Positions 50,308 through 60,096 of a stretch of DNA of 64,000 bases are shown here, one piece after another; position 1 is the first letter of the stretch; every line of letters starts with the position of its first letter. This DNA is from Flavobacterium fryxellicola (lineage in GTDB: Bacteria > Bacteroidota > Bacteroidia > Flavobacteriales > Flavobacteriaceae), in assembly GCF_900143245.1 (NCBI RefSeq), contig NZ_FRDK01000004.1:1-64000 (forward strand). Direction: 5' to 3'. Both the position numbers and the translations under genes were made by a program. The notes beneath the pieces were generated by a model, which did no database searches, was not told where the DNA came from, and saw only the letters and a list, made by a program, of their open reading frames with translations.

Positions 50308-50856
50308 ATGAAATTTCGGGCTTTCAATAGATTTTTAGGAATACTACTGTCGTTTTTTTTATTTTCCTGCGCAAGTGATTTGGATTTCAATCAGGTGAAT
50401 GATGTAAAAATAGAACCGGTAATCGTTACTAATTTAGCCTATTTTGATGTTCTTGCAAATCAATTTGTCACCAATGGAGCGGAACAAAATGTGATTTTTG
50501 ATGCGCCAACGGTTGATGTATTCAACGGCTCTTTTTTTAGACAGCGATTAAAAAAAGTGGAACTTTTCTTTGAAATGGAAAATACAATAAGTAGAGGGTA
50601 TTCAGTAGATTTAGTATTTTTAGATAGAAACAATCAACCTGTTCACGCTGTTAATCTGGCTATTCCACCGTACTCAGGTATAGAAAATAAAGTAACTAAA
50701 ACGGAAGTATTTGAAAATACCCAACTTGATGTGTTAAAAAGAACTACAAGAATTGCTTTTACGATGACTATGCTACCGGGTGCGGCATTAAGCGAAAGTA
50801 GTACAGGCAGTTTGAAATTGCGTTCAGGTGTGACCGCTTATCTAGTAGTAGAATGA
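50308..50856 (+). CDS. Lipoprotein of unknown function
   Basis: A 182-residue lipoprotein. The lipobox FLFSC (Cys about 21) is followed by ASDLDFNQ. The mature part is a beta-sandwich-like sequence with KVELFFEMENTISRGYSVDLVF and GVTAYLVVE at the end. I do not know the family by name. Its stop overlaps the start of the DUF5723 gene by 4 bp, so the two are translationally coupled and their products probably act together at the outer membrane. Confidence 0.78.
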   Translation: MKFRAFNRFLGILLSFFLFSCASDLDFNQVNDVKIEPVIVTNLAYFDVLANQFVTNGAEQNVIFDAPTVDVFNGSFFRQRLKKVELFFEMENTISRGYSVDLVFLDRNNQPVHAVNLAIPPYSGIENKVTKTEVFENTQLDVLKRTTRIAFTMTMLPGAALSESSTGSLKLRSGVTAYLVVE

Positions 50857-52247
50857 AAAAAACAGTGTGGGTTTTAGTTCTAATGCTAGCGATAAATTGC
50901 TTTTCGCAAAATAAACAAATATTATATAATTTTACCTCGGTTCCGCAGTCCTTGCTGACTAATCCTGGTGCTGATTTCAAATACAATTTTTATTTTGGGA
51001 TTCCTCTCTTGTCTGGAATTTCTGCAAATGTAGGTTCTAGCGGATTTTCAGCTTATGATTTATTTGCGGCTAATGGTGTCGATTTTAATGTAAAACTGCG
51101 GAATGTTGTTTTTTCCACCACAAGAAAAGACAGGCTCGCAATAAACGAACAAATAGAAGTTTTTAACGGTGGCTTTAAAATTTCTGGAGAACAAAGTAAT
51201 TCCTATATTTCGTTTGGTATGTATCAGGAATTTGATGCAATGAGTTATGTTCCCACAGATTTAGCCATTTTAGCTTTAGACGGAAACAGAGACTATTTGG
51301 GTAAAGTTTTTAATTTAGGGGATTTAAATGTAAAAGCTGAAATGCTATCCGTTTTTCATCTTGGATTCCATAAGAATATTAATAAAAACTTTATTCTAGG
51401 TGTACGTGGAAAGATTTATTCTAGTATTTATAATGTTAGTTCTACAAATAACTCGGGTTATATTTACACTAATCCATCTTCAGCCGGAGTCTACGAACAA
51501 ATGATTTATTCTCAACTGCAACTTAATACATCAGGCATCGCAAAATATGATGACGAGAATTATGAACCTAATGTAGTAAAAGATATCACCAAAAGGGCTT
51601 TTTTAGGTGGTAATTTAGGGTTGGGATTTGATGCTGGTTTTACCTATTATCCAAAGAAAAATGTACAGCTAACTGCAAGTATGATAGATGTTGGTTTTAT
51701 TAAGCACAATAAAGAAGTGGAAAGTTTAACTTATAAAGGAACCTATGAATACAAGGGAGTAATTCCAAAATTCAGTTCTGGAGAATCGGTTGAAAATGGA
51801 TTTCAAGATTTTAAGGACGCTATTCCTTTGGACACTTTATACGCAGCTTATACAACTTGGCGCCCAGCTAAATTCAATTCTTCCGTTCAGTTTTCATTTG
51901 ATGAAGAAAGACCAGAAGAGTGTAATTGTTTAGATTATAATCCGGAAACTATTTATAAAAGCGCGGTAGGTGCTCAGCTCTTTGTGATGACTACTCCAAG
52001 AACGCCATTGGTTGCCTTTACCACTTTTTACAGAAGAAAAATTTTCAAGTCATTGCAAATGAAAGCAACATATACTTTGGATTCGTATTCATACAATAAC
52101 ATAGGTTTGGGATTATCTAGTACTTTTGGCCCTGTAAATTTCTATGTTCTTGCTGACAATCTTTTGGAATACAGAGATATTACCAAAGCAAACAGTCTTT
52201 CTTTTCAACTGGGACTAAATGTTATCTTTAAGAATAGAAAAAAATAA
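50853..52247 (+). CDS. DUF5723-like outer-membrane beta-barrel protein
   Basis: A 464-residue secreted protein. The signal peptide (MKKTVWVLVLMLAINCFSQ) is followed by LYNFTSVPQSLLTNPGADF, the opening typical of PorP/SprF-like and DUF5723 proteins. Alternating aromatic strands follow throughout. The C-terminal strand LSFQLGLNVIFKNRKK is a barrel end. DUF5723 is common in Bacteroidota and of unknown function. It is coupled to the upstream lipoprotein and runs tail to tail with the P-type ATPase gene, 3 bp apart. Confidence 0.82.
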   Translation: MKKTVWVLVLMLAINCFSQNKQILYNFTSVPQSLLTNPGADFKYNFYFGIPLLSGISANVGSSGFSAYDLFAANGVDFNVKLRNVVFSTTRKDRLAINEQIEVFNGGFKISGEQSNSYISFGMYQEFDAMSYVPTDLAILALDGNRDYLGKVFNLGDLNVKAEMLSVFHLGFHKNINKNFILGVRGKIYSSIYNVSSTNNSGYIYTNPSSAGVYEQMIYSQLQLNTSGIAKYDDENYEPNVVKDITKRAFLGGNLGLGFDAGFTYYPKKNVQLTASMIDVGFIKHNKEVESLTYKGTYEYKGVIPKFSSGESVENGFQDFKDAIPLDTLYAAYTTWRPAKFNSSVQFSFDEERPEECNCLDYNPETIYKSAVGAQLFVMTTPRTPLVAFTTFYRRKIFKSLQMKATYTLDSYSYNNIGLGLSSTFGPVNFYVLADNLLEYRDITKANSLSFQLGLNVIFKNRKK

Positions 52248-52250
52248 ACG

Positions 52251-54752
52251 TTATTCTAAATCGGAGGCTTTCCGTCGTTTAAATCCTTTGTAAATTTCTA
52301 TCCAAATTACGGATACAATCCCTACTAAAATACTCAATCCCATTTGGAATCCAGAAACCCTTTCAAACTGGAAAAAAGAGGCAAATAATGGGATAAACAA
52401 CAAGGAAACCGTTACTAAAATGGTGGCGCTGATGATCAATAAGACCAAATTATTTTTGTACTGTAATGTTGTTAGAATGGAGTAATAAAAGGAACGATTG
52501 GCAAGTGTTAGAAAAATATTAGACGAAATTAAGGTTAGGAATACCACGGTCCTTGTGGTACTCTCAGAACAATGTGTAGCTACGCAATACTGGTACATAA
52601 ATAACAGCCCAATTGTGATGACAAGACCTTGAATGATACTGATTGTAATTTCTTTAAGTTTAAAAAATGTACTAGTAAAAGGTCTGGGTTGTAACAGCAT
52701 TAAGTTGCGTTCCATAGGTTCGTTCTCGTATATTATAGAGCAAGTAGGTCCCATGATTATTTCCAAAAATATGACGTGAACTGGGGAGAAAATATTAGGA
52801 TAAACCCATCCTAATGCCAAAGGAATAAAGACGATTAAGATGATAGGGATGTGTATTGAAATGATATATTGTATGGCTTTTTTTAGATTGTTGTATATTT
52901 TCCTACCCATGGCAACCGCATCAATCATTTTGGAGAAATCATCCTCAATCAGGATTAGATTGGCAGCTTGTTTAGCAATTTCTGTTCCCTTTTTTCCCAT
53001 AGCAATTCCTATATGGGCTGATTTTAAAGCAGGTCCATCGTTTACGCCATCACCAGTCATGGCTACAATTTGATTGTTGTCTTTTAGTGCTTTTATAATC
53101 TTGAGTTTAGCTTCAGGAAACATTCTTGTAAAAATGGCAGTTTCCATAACCTTTTCTCTAAGTGTTGCGTCGTCCATTGCCATTAATTCATCTCCATTTA
53201 TTGTTTTATCGGCATTTCTAAAACCAATTTGTTTGGCGATTGTTGCTGTTGTTTCCGCATTGTCGCCAGTAACTATTTTTACTTGGATCCCAGCGTTGTA
53301 TAATGTTTCGAATACTGCTTTTATATTTGCTTTTGGAGGATCGTAAAAAGCAACTAATCCTTTAAATTTAAAAGAAAAATCTTGTTGTTTTTCAGGATAA
53401 TCAGAGCCTGAAAATGCTGCGACTCCAACACCTAAAACCCGATAACCTTCTAAAGCCATTTTGCTCATTGCGGCTATAATTTTTTGTTTTTCATTTTCAG
53501 ATAAATTTGAAGTTGCGATTAATGCTTCAGTAGCACCTTTGGCAGCAATAATTCTGTTCCCATTTTGATTCTCGAAAACATGGGTCATCATAGGCGGTTT
53601 CCCATCTAGTGGATATTCATGTACGAGTTTAAAATTGGGCCTTTCGTCTGCTGTTTTTAATTTGGAATAGGCATCATGCAAGGCGATTTCCATTGGGTCA
53701 AAGGGAATGGGTTCGCTGGCCCACATCGCTATAGTTAATAATTCAGTATTATTGTCCGAGGATTTTTCATTTATAGCATCATTCGATAGCGTATAGCATT
53801 GCGCCAGACTCATCTTGTTTTCTGTAATCGTTCCTGTTTTGTCCGTGCAAATTACGTTTGCACTTCCTAGAGTTTCGACGGTTTTTGTTTGTTTAACGAT
53901 AATCCCCATTTTCATCAAGCGCCAAGAGCCAAGGGCCATAAAGGTGGCGAAAGCAACAGGAATCTCTTCTGGGATAATACTCATTGCTAAAGTAAGCGCT
54001 TTCAATAGGCTGTCTAGAACCTCCTTTGAATTGTAGTAATTTATAAACCAGACAAAGCCAAAAATCACTAAACCAACAAGAGACATTTTTTTGACAAAGT
54101 TTCCGATCTGAATTTGCAAAGGTGTTTTTTCTTCAACAATAGATTCTAGACTTTTGCCTATTATTCCCAATTGAGTTTTGTTGCCTATAGCGGTTACTTC
54201 ACAAATCGCCAAACCACCTGTAACAATTGTTCCGAGAAATACGGTATTGTTTTTTGTCGTTTCATTTTTAAAAACAGCCAGCGATTCTCCAGTAAGAATG
54301 GATTCATTAACAGAGAAATCATTGGATTGAAGGATGATGCCGTCTGCAGGGATAAAAGTGCCTTCTTCCGCTTGGAGAAGATCACCTATGACAATTTCCT
54401 CGCTTGGAATTTCTATTATTTCATTGTTGCGAATGACTTTGCTTTTGGGCTGGGACAATTTTTTTAAAGCTTCAATTGCTGTTCTGCTTTTTGATTCCTG
54501 ATAAAGTGAAATAGTAGAAACTAATAGTATTGCTACGGTCATGAAAATTCCATTTCCAAAATCCCCTGTAATGAAATATATGCTGGTTGCGGTAAGTAAA
54601 AGCAGGAACATGGGTTCTTTTACCATTTCAAATACCGAATTCAGAAAAAGATTTTTTTTCTGTTGAACTATAGCGTTTGATCCAAACTTTGTTCTCGAAA
54701 GTACTACGTCTTCATTTGAAAGTCCTTTCAGCGGTTGTTGGGTTTCTGTCAT
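52251..54752 (-). CDS. P-type cation-translocating ATPase (P2, calcium-pump-like)
   Basis: An 833-residue ion pump of the inner membrane. The N-terminal motif LKGLSNEDVVLSRTKFGSN is followed by the actuator ILTGESLAV, the ion-binding helix ending SIIPEEIPVAF, the phosphorylated aspartate in VICTDKTGTITENK near residue 305, the nucleotide-binding GATEALI, and the hinge MTGDGVNDGPALK. The last third holds several membrane helices. There is no CPC motif, which excludes heavy-metal pumps. Calcium, or possibly another divalent cation, is the most likely ion. Confidence 0.9.
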   Translation of the reverse strand: MTETQQPLKGLSNEDVVLSRTKFGSNAIVQQKKNLFLNSVFEMVKEPMFLLLLTATSIYFITGDFGNGIFMTVAILLVSTISLYQESKSRTAIEALKKLSQPKSKVIRNNEIIEIPSEEIVIGDLLQAEEGTFIPADGIILQSNDFSVNESILTGESLAVFKNETTKNNTVFLGTIVTGGLAICEVTAIGNKTQLGIIGKSLESIVEEKTPLQIQIGNFVKKMSLVGLVIFGFVWFINYYNSKEVLDSLLKALTLAMSIIPEEIPVAFATFMALGSWRLMKMGIIVKQTKTVETLGSANVICTDKTGTITENKMSLAQCYTLSNDAINEKSSDNNTELLTIAMWASEPIPFDPMEIALHDAYSKLKTADERPNFKLVHEYPLDGKPPMMTHVFENQNGNRIIAAKGATEALIATSNLSENEKQKIIAAMSKMALEGYRVLGVGVAAFSGSDYPEKQQDFSFKFKGLVAFYDPPKANIKAVFETLYNAGIQVKIVTGDNAETTATIAKQIGFRNADKTINGDELMAMDDATLREKVMETAIFTRMFPEAKLKIIKALKDNNQIVAMTGDGVNDGPALKSAHIGIAMGKKGTEIAKQAANLILIEDDFSKMIDAVAMGRKIYNNLKKAIQYIISIHIPIILIVFIPLALGWVYPNIFSPVHVIFLEIIMGPTCSIIYENEPMERNLMLLQPRPFTSTFFKLKEITISIIQGLVITIGLLFMYQYCVATHCSESTTRTVVFLTLISSNIFLTLANRSFYYSILTTLQYKNNLVLLIISATILVTVSLLFIPLFASFFQFERVSGFQMGLSILVGIVSVIWIEIYKGFKRRKASDLE

Positions 54753-54879
54753 AATAAAATAAATTAATCGGATTTAATAGATTGGAAACCATAGCGTAAA
54801 TGAGAAACAAAGAATTGACTTCGAAATGCAATTTAATTATTTATTGTGTAAACAAGCTGTTTTTTTGCTTAAAATTGTC

Positions 54880-54887
54880 TATATTTG
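54880..54887 (+). promoter_or_regulatory. -7 box of guaB
   Basis: TATATTTG matches TAnnTTTG and ends 29 bp before the guaB ATG. A TTG lies upstream at 54865-54867 but with only 12 bp of spacing, so the -33 assignment is open. Confidence 0.55.
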
Positions 54888-54916
54888 CACGCAATTAAAC
54901 TCCAACTACAATTGCA

Positions 54917-56389
54917 ATGATCGCACACAACTCTAAGATTATCGGTGAAGGATTAACTTACGATGATGTTCTATTAGTACCCAACTACTCAAATGTGCTT
55001 CCGCGCGAAGTGAGTATTAAATCAAAATTTTCAAGAAACATAACACTAAATGTTCCAATTGTATCCGCTGCAATGGATACGGTAACCGAAAGTGCAATGG
55101 CAATTGCTATGGCACAGGAGGGTGGAATAGGTGTTTTACATAAAAATATGACAATCGAGCAGCAAGCTGCTAAAGTACGAAAAGTAAAGCGTGCTGAGTC
55201 TGGAATGATTATAGATCCAGTTACTTTGCCGTTGACTTCTACTGTGGCTGATGCTAAAAATGCGATGAAAGAATATGGAATTGGAGGAATTCCCATTGTA
55301 GATGATAATCAAATTTTAAAAGGAATCGTCACGAATAGAGATTTGCGTTTTGAAAAAAACAGTGCCAGACCTATTATTGAGGTAATGACCAGTAAAAATT
55401 TGGTTACTGTTGCTGAAGGTACTTCACTAGAACAAGCAGAAGTAGTTTTACAGGGACACAAAATCGAAAAATTACCAGTTGTTAACAAAGACTACAAATT
55501 AGTAGGCTTAATAACATTTAGAGATATCACTAAATTAACTCAAAAACCGATTGCAAATAAAGATGTTTATGGTCGTTTGCGTGTCGCAGCAGCCATCGGT
55601 GTAACTGGAGATGCGGTGCAAAGAGCTGAGGCATTAGTTAATGCAGGTGTTGATGCAATCATTATTGATACGGCACATGGTCATACCCAAGGTGTGGTTA
55701 ATGTACTGAAAGAAGTAAAGAGTAAATTTCCTCAAATTGATGTTATTGTAGGTAATATTGCTACACCTGAAGCAGCTAAGTTCTTAGTGGAAAATGGAGC
55801 TGATGGTGTAAAAGTAGGAATTGGACCTGGTTCAATTTGTACCACGCGCATTGTTGCGGGTGTTGGTTTTCCTCAGTTTTCTGCTGTTCTTGAAGTGGCT
55901 GCGGCTATTAAAGGAAGTGGAGTTCCTGTAATTGCAGATGGTGGAATTAGGTACACAGGTGATATTCCCAAAGCTATTGCTGCTGGGGCTGACTGTGTCA
56001 TGTTAGGTTCATTATTGGCCGGTACCATGGAATCTCCTGGAGAGACTATTATTTTTGAAGGAAGAAAATTCAAATCGTACCGCGGAATGGGTTCTGTTGA
56101 AGCAATGCAGGAAGGTTCAAAAGACCGTTATTTTCAAGATGTTGAAGATGATGTAAAGAAATTAGTTCCAGAAGGAATTGTGGGTCGTGTACCTTATAAA
56201 GGGGAATTGAATGAAAGTATGCAGCAATTCATTGGAGGCCTTCGGGCTGGAATGGGTTATTGTGGTTCGAAAGATGTTCCTACCTTACAAGAAACAGGTC
56301 GTTTTGTTCGTATAACCGCTAGTGGAATCAATGAGAGTCATCCTCATAATGTCACTATTACAAAAGAAGCTCCAAATTATTCAAGATAA
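54917..56389 (+). CDS. guaB: Inosine-5'-monophosphate dehydrogenase
   Basis: Oxidises IMP to XMP, the committed step to GMP, using NAD. The 490 residues contain [13 protein letters not shown], the paired CBS domains at about 95-215 inserted in the barrel ([38 protein letters not shown]), the catalytic cysteine in [15 protein letters not shown], the substrate-binding [18 protein letters not shown], and the flap [14 protein letters not shown]. It is a single gene bounded by its own promoter and terminator. Confidence 0.98.
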   Translation: MIAHNSKIIGEGLTYDDVLLVPNYSNVLPREVSIKSKFSRNITLNVPIVSAAMDTVTESAMAIAMAQEGGIGVLHKNMTIEQQAAKVRKVKRAESGMIIDPVTLPLTSTVADAKNAMKEYGIGGIPIVDDNQILKGIVTNRDLRFEKNSARPIIEVMTSKNLVTVAEGTSLEQAEVVLQGHKIEKLPVVNKDYKLVGLITFRDITKLTQKPIANKDVYGRLRVAAAIGVTGDAVQRAEALVNAGVDAIIIDTAHGHTQGVVNVLKEVKSKFPQIDVIVGNIATPEAAKFLVENGADGVKVGIGPGSICTTRIVAGVGFPQFSAVLEVAAAIKGSGVPVIADGGIRYTGDIPKAIAAGADCVMLGSLLAGTMESPGETIIFEGRKFKSYRGMGSVEAMQEGSKDRYFQDVEDDVKKLVPEGIVGRVPYKGELNESMQQFIGGLRAGMGYCGSKDVPTLQETGRFVRITASGINESHPHNVTITKEAPNYSR

Positions 56390-56407
56390 ATTTTAAGCTA
56401 AAAGCAT

Positions 56408-56453
56408 AAAAAAGGCTGCCTAGAGTATTGAAAACTTTAGGCAGCCTTTTTAA
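56408..56453 (+). terminator. Terminator of guaB
   Basis: AAGGCTGCCTA / TAGGCAGCCTT with a loop of about 17 bases is followed by five Ts, 20 bp after the stop codon. Confidence 0.85.
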
Positions 56454-56459
56454 TAGTAG

Positions 56460-56570
56460 TTAATCTCTTTTTGGAGTGTTTTTCTTGTCCCTCTTTTCTT
56501 CTTTTTTTTCTTTAGCCGTTTTCAGAGGCTCTTTTTTAGCTGTTTTCTTTGCGTCTTGACTTTTTGCCAT
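56460..56570 (-). CDS. Small, very basic 36-residue protein
   Basis: A short frame from ATG at 56570 to TAA at 56460. It encodes MAKSQDAKKTAKKEPL, then a Lys/Glu-rich helix (KTAKEKKEEKRDKK) and ends KNTPKRD. About 40 percent is Lys or Arg. It is too short for ordinary gene finders, but the composition, the clean start and my recollection of similar small proteins in flavobacteria support it. A nucleic-acid-binding or ribosome-associated role is inference. It converges on the guaB terminator. Confidence 0.65.
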   Translation of the reverse strand: MAKSQDAKKTAKKEPLKTAKEKKEEKRDKKNTPKRD

Positions 56571-57080
56571 GATATAAATTTTTAAAATTAGTTTTTTATG
56601 ATGTAAGTAAATGTATATAATTTTTTTGATTTGGAACCAAAAATTATTTTAAAAACGCTCCTTCGATAATTAATTATTATACTCCCTTGGCATATAAAGC
56701 GTGAGATGAACTTGCCATATTAAAAACTAAGGAGTCTCTCGTGGTACATAAGAAGTTATGTTCTAGATTTCAATTACGTATAAAAAGGTCAAAGAAAAGA
56801 TAATTATTTTTGAAACTAACCAACGGTGATACAGAACCTGATAAAATTTTGTTACCAAATTTAAAGTTTAGGGCATTGGCACCTGTAAATTCCTTTAATT
56901 TTGTCCGATTATTTAAATGGCTAAAACAATACTTTAAAATGCAATCCTATTAATCGATTAAATTTTATAAGTATTTTAATTCTAACTTAAGTCTATTTAT
57001 TTTAAGTATAAATTTCTAATCGCTATTGCATTCGAGGAATTCTATAATTAGAAATCAAAATAAGTGGATTTTCATTGTAT
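56571..57080. other. Intergenic region, about 510 bp, no recognised gene
   Basis: AT-rich sequence. One plus-strand frame of 47 codons opens with TTG at 56810 and ends at 56953, reading for example NLKFRALAPVNSFNF. It has no family signature and no promoter or ribosome-binding context, so I do not call it a gene. It might be a fragment of a lost one. Confidence 0.4.
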
Positions 57081-57848
57081 TTATTTCTTCTTCAAAACCT
57101 TATATTCTTCATAACAACCACTTATGGCGTCCATGATTTGTAGGTCGTTTGCGGATTGTATAAAAGATTCGGAATAGTTGCAACGCTGAAGAATTTCGGC
57201 TATTTGATTTTTTTCAACGCCTAAAAGAACAGAAATCATTTCTCTGTCAAATTTTGATTCTAATAGATTTCGAACCGTATCATCTTTTTTCATTTCTTTT
57301 AGTTTCTTGAGCTCTTTTGGGTTTTTACCAAAAAAATTATAGAGTACATCTGCTGGATTAAAGATGGATCCAAGTACTCTGCCAAAGGCATTTGGAGAAT
57401 AAGCGCCCGCTTCGTATCCTTGAGTTAACCCTGATATGCTGTACCTGTAATTTTCTTTAACGGGTATAATTTTAGTGTCGACTTCCAGATATCCTGTTAA
57501 ATTAAAGGGACGTATGACCACTTCTTCAAGCGCGATGGCTTTTTCAGTAAGTTGTATTTTTGTACTTTTATTTTTGATCCAGTCATTGGTAACTCGCACG
57601 CGGAGCGATTGAAAACCTAGACTAGTAATATGGAGTGTATCGTTTAGCTGTACATCTATTTCAAAATATCCTCTTGAATCAGTAGTTGCACCTCTTACTT
57701 TATTAATATTTATGATATTCACATTAGGTAAAGACTGTCTAGTTGTGTTACTGATGATGATGCCATCAACTTTTTGGGAAGGTTCTTTAACTTGTGCAAC
57801 AGCAATCGCAGACAGGATTGTAAACAAAAAAACTACAAAATATTTCAT
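57081..57848 (-). CDS. Secreted protein with carboxypeptidase-regulatory-like domain
   Basis: A 255-residue protein with signal peptide MKYFVVFLFTILSAIAVAQ. The domain at about 28-105 (GIIISNTTRQSLPNVNIIN, GATTDSRGYFEIDVQL, LHITSLGFQSLRV) is the same beta-sandwich found at the front of TonB receptors here. No plug or barrel follows. The C-terminal half is helical and charged (KNPKELKKLKEMKKDDTVRN). It is a stand-alone member of a group common in Flavobacteriaceae. Its role is unknown, perhaps adhesion or periplasmic protein contact. Confidence 0.8.
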   Translation of the reverse strand: MKYFVVFLFTILSAIAVAQVKEPSQKVDGIIISNTTRQSLPNVNIININKVRGATTDSRGYFEIDVQLNDTLHITSLGFQSLRVRVTNDWIKNKSTKIQLTEKAIALEEVVIRPFNLTGYLEVDTKIIPVKENYRYSISGLTQGYEAGAYSPNAFGRVLGSIFNPADVLYNFFGKNPKELKKLKEMKKDDTVRNLLESKFDREMISVLLGVEKNQIAEILQRCNYSESFIQSANDLQIMDAISGCYEEYKVLKKK

Positions 57849-57936
57849 ACACTGATTTAAGACTTTAAAAGTAATAAATCAGGATTAAATATTTTGTAGT
57901 TCCAGTATATAATTACAAGAAAATTAACAATGAATG

Positions 57937-59892
57937 TTAGTCTCTTCTTGGTCTTCTTGGTCTTGGTGCGTCACCAAAGCTTTCAGAGCGTCTAGGTGCT
58001 CTATCTGATGAACCTTCAGTTCTAGGTCTGTCAGATGAGAAACCACCTTCTCTTCTTGGAGCCGCACTTCTAGAATCACTTCTTCCGCCAAATCCACCTT
58101 CTCTTGGAGCTGAATTTCTATCGCTTCTAAAGCCACCGCCAGAACCTTCTCTTCGTGGAGCAAAACTACCTTCTCTTCTTGGAGCTGAACTTCTTTCGCC
58201 ACCAGAGCGACCTCCGCTAAAACCACCACCAGAGCTTCTTCCATTATGGTCACGTCTTCCGCCACCATCATTTTTAGAAATTTCAACATTGATTCTACGT
58301 CCTTCTAATTGTACGTTGTTCAATACTTCCATTACTTTATCAGTATGTTCCGGATCAGTGTTAAAGAAAGAAAAACCTTCTTTTACATCAACTTTGAAAA
58401 CGTCATCACGACCTAAATCTAATGTTTCTTTCAAGTAATCTTTCAATGACATCCAATCAAAATTGTCTCTAGAACCTATGTTCACGAAATATCTTGTTGC
58501 ACCGCCATTGTTATTTTCTCTTGGAGCACCATCTCTGTCATCACGGTCCCTTCTTTCAGATCCAGAAGCTTGATTAGAAAGGTCCCTTGTTTTCTTGTAG
58601 TAATTGATAAAACGATTAAATTCAACCGATACCATTTTCTTAATTAATTCTTCTTTTGAAAGATCTTCAAGAACGCTGTTTATTGCAGGTAAATAGTTGT
58701 CAATTTCGTGATCAACCTCTACATCTTTAATTTTATTAGCTAAGTGTAATAATTGGATTTCGCAGATTTCAATTCCAGATGGAATAGTTTTTTCTTCGAA
58801 TTTTTGTTTGATGATTCTTTCGATAGAAGAAATCTTACGCAACTCACTTTTAGTAACAATCACGATAGAAGTTCCTAATTTTCCCGCACGACCTGTACGA
58901 CCTGAACGGTGATTGTAGGTTTCAATTTCGTCAGGAAGTTGGTAATTTACTACGTGAGTAATATTATCAACGTCAATTCCACGAGCAGCAACATCTGTAG
59001 CAACAAGCATTTGGATTTGGCGACCTCTAAAAGATTTCATTACACCATCACGTTGCGCTTGAGATAAATCTCCGTGCAATGCAGCAGCGCTGTATCCATC
59101 TTCTACTAATTTTTCAGCAACAGCTTGTGTATCTCTTTTGGTACGACAAAATACTACTGAGAAGATGTCTGGATTAGCATCAGCCAATCGCTTCAAAGCT
59201 TCGTAACGGTCACGTGCATTTACAAGGTAAAATTCGTGAGAAACTGTGGCAGAACCTGAGTTTTTAGCTCCAACCGTAATTTCGATTGGATCTTTCATGA
59301 ATTGTTTTCCAATACGTGCTACTTCAGCAGGCATTGTTGCAGAGAATAACCATGTGTTTTTTTCGTCTGGCGTAGTAGAAAGGATGTTTACGATATCTTC
59401 GTAGAAACCCATGTTTAACATTTCGTCAGCTTCGTCAAGAATACAGTAGTTGATTTGAGAAATGTTTACCAATCCTCTATTAATCATGTCTTGCATTCTT
59501 CCTGGAGTTGCTACAATAATTTGTGCCCCTCTCTTTATGTCTCTCGCTTGTTCTGTAATGCTAGCTCCACCGTAAACTGCTACCACATTAATACCTTTTT
59601 CGTATTTAGAGTAGTTTTTAATTTCGTTGGTAATCTGCAAACAAAGTTCACGTGTTGGAGATAAAATTAATGCTTGTGTGTTTCTGTTGTCGGCATCAAT
59701 TTTCTGAATAACTGGAAATCCAAATGCTGCCGTTTTCCCTGTCCCTGTCTGAGCCAACGCAACCATATCTGTGTCTTTTTCCAATAATAGGGGAATCGCT
59801 TTCTCCTGTACTTCGGTCGGATTTTCAAATCCTAGATCTAAAATCGCCTTCAGTAACGATTCACTCAATCCTAATTGTTCAAATTTATTCAT
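57937..59892 (-). CDS. DEAD-box RNA helicase with RNA-binding domain and Arg/Gly-rich tail
   Basis: An ATP-dependent RNA helicase of the DeaD/CsdA kind, acting in ribosome assembly or RNA turnover. From MNKFEQLGLSESLLKAI the protein has 651 residues. It carries the Q motif, Walker A AQTGTGKT, PTREL, the DEAD box in ILDEADEMLNMG, SAT, and HRSGRTGRAGK. A DbpA-like RNA-binding domain covers about 465-545 (RYFVNIGSRDNFDWMSLKDY). The last 110 residues are a disordered Arg/Gly/Ser tail with repeated APRREG units. An in-frame upstream ATG adds eight residues without support. Confidence 0.93.
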   Translation of the reverse strand: MNKFEQLGLSESLLKAILDLGFENPTEVQEKAIPLLLEKDTDMVALAQTGTGKTAAFGFPVIQKIDADNRNTQALILSPTRELCLQITNEIKNYSKYEKGINVVAVYGGASITEQARDIKRGAQIIVATPGRMQDMINRGLVNISQINYCILDEADEMLNMGFYEDIVNILSTTPDEKNTWLFSATMPAEVARIGKQFMKDPIEITVGAKNSGSATVSHEFYLVNARDRYEALKRLADANPDIFSVVFCRTKRDTQAVAEKLVEDGYSAAALHGDLSQAQRDGVMKSFRGRQIQMLVATDVAARGIDVDNITHVVNYQLPDEIETYNHRSGRTGRAGKLGTSIVIVTKSELRKISSIERIIKQKFEEKTIPSGIEICEIQLLHLANKIKDVEVDHEIDNYLPAINSVLEDLSKEELIKKMVSVEFNRFINYYKKTRDLSNQASGSERRDRDDRDGAPRENNNGGATRYFVNIGSRDNFDWMSLKDYLKETLDLGRDDVFKVDVKEGFSFFNTDPEHTDKVMEVLNNVQLEGRRINVEISKNDGGGRRDHNGRSSGGGFSGGRSGGERSSAPRREGSFAPRREGSGGGFRSDRNSAPREGGFGGRSDSRSAAPRREGGFSSDRPRTEGSSDRAPRRSESFGDAPRPRRPRRD

Positions 59893-60096
59893 ATGTATTT
59901 TTAAAATAGGGTGCAAAATTACTGTTTATAATCCATATAAACTAATGCTATTTTAAGAATTAATGATTTATTACAATTTGATTATCAGATTGTTATATTT
60001 TTAATTATAAATTATACTATGGCGACGCAGCTATTTTAGTGTGATATTGCCCTTTAGAATTTAATAATTTGCTCTAAATAATGAATTTACTCTACT

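Noticed and set aside
56810-56953. 47-codon plus-strand frame
   Set aside because: TTG start, no promoter box, no recognisable domain.
57924-58289. 121-codon frame inside the helicase tail
   Set aside because: It is out of phase with the helicase and arises from the APRREG repeats.
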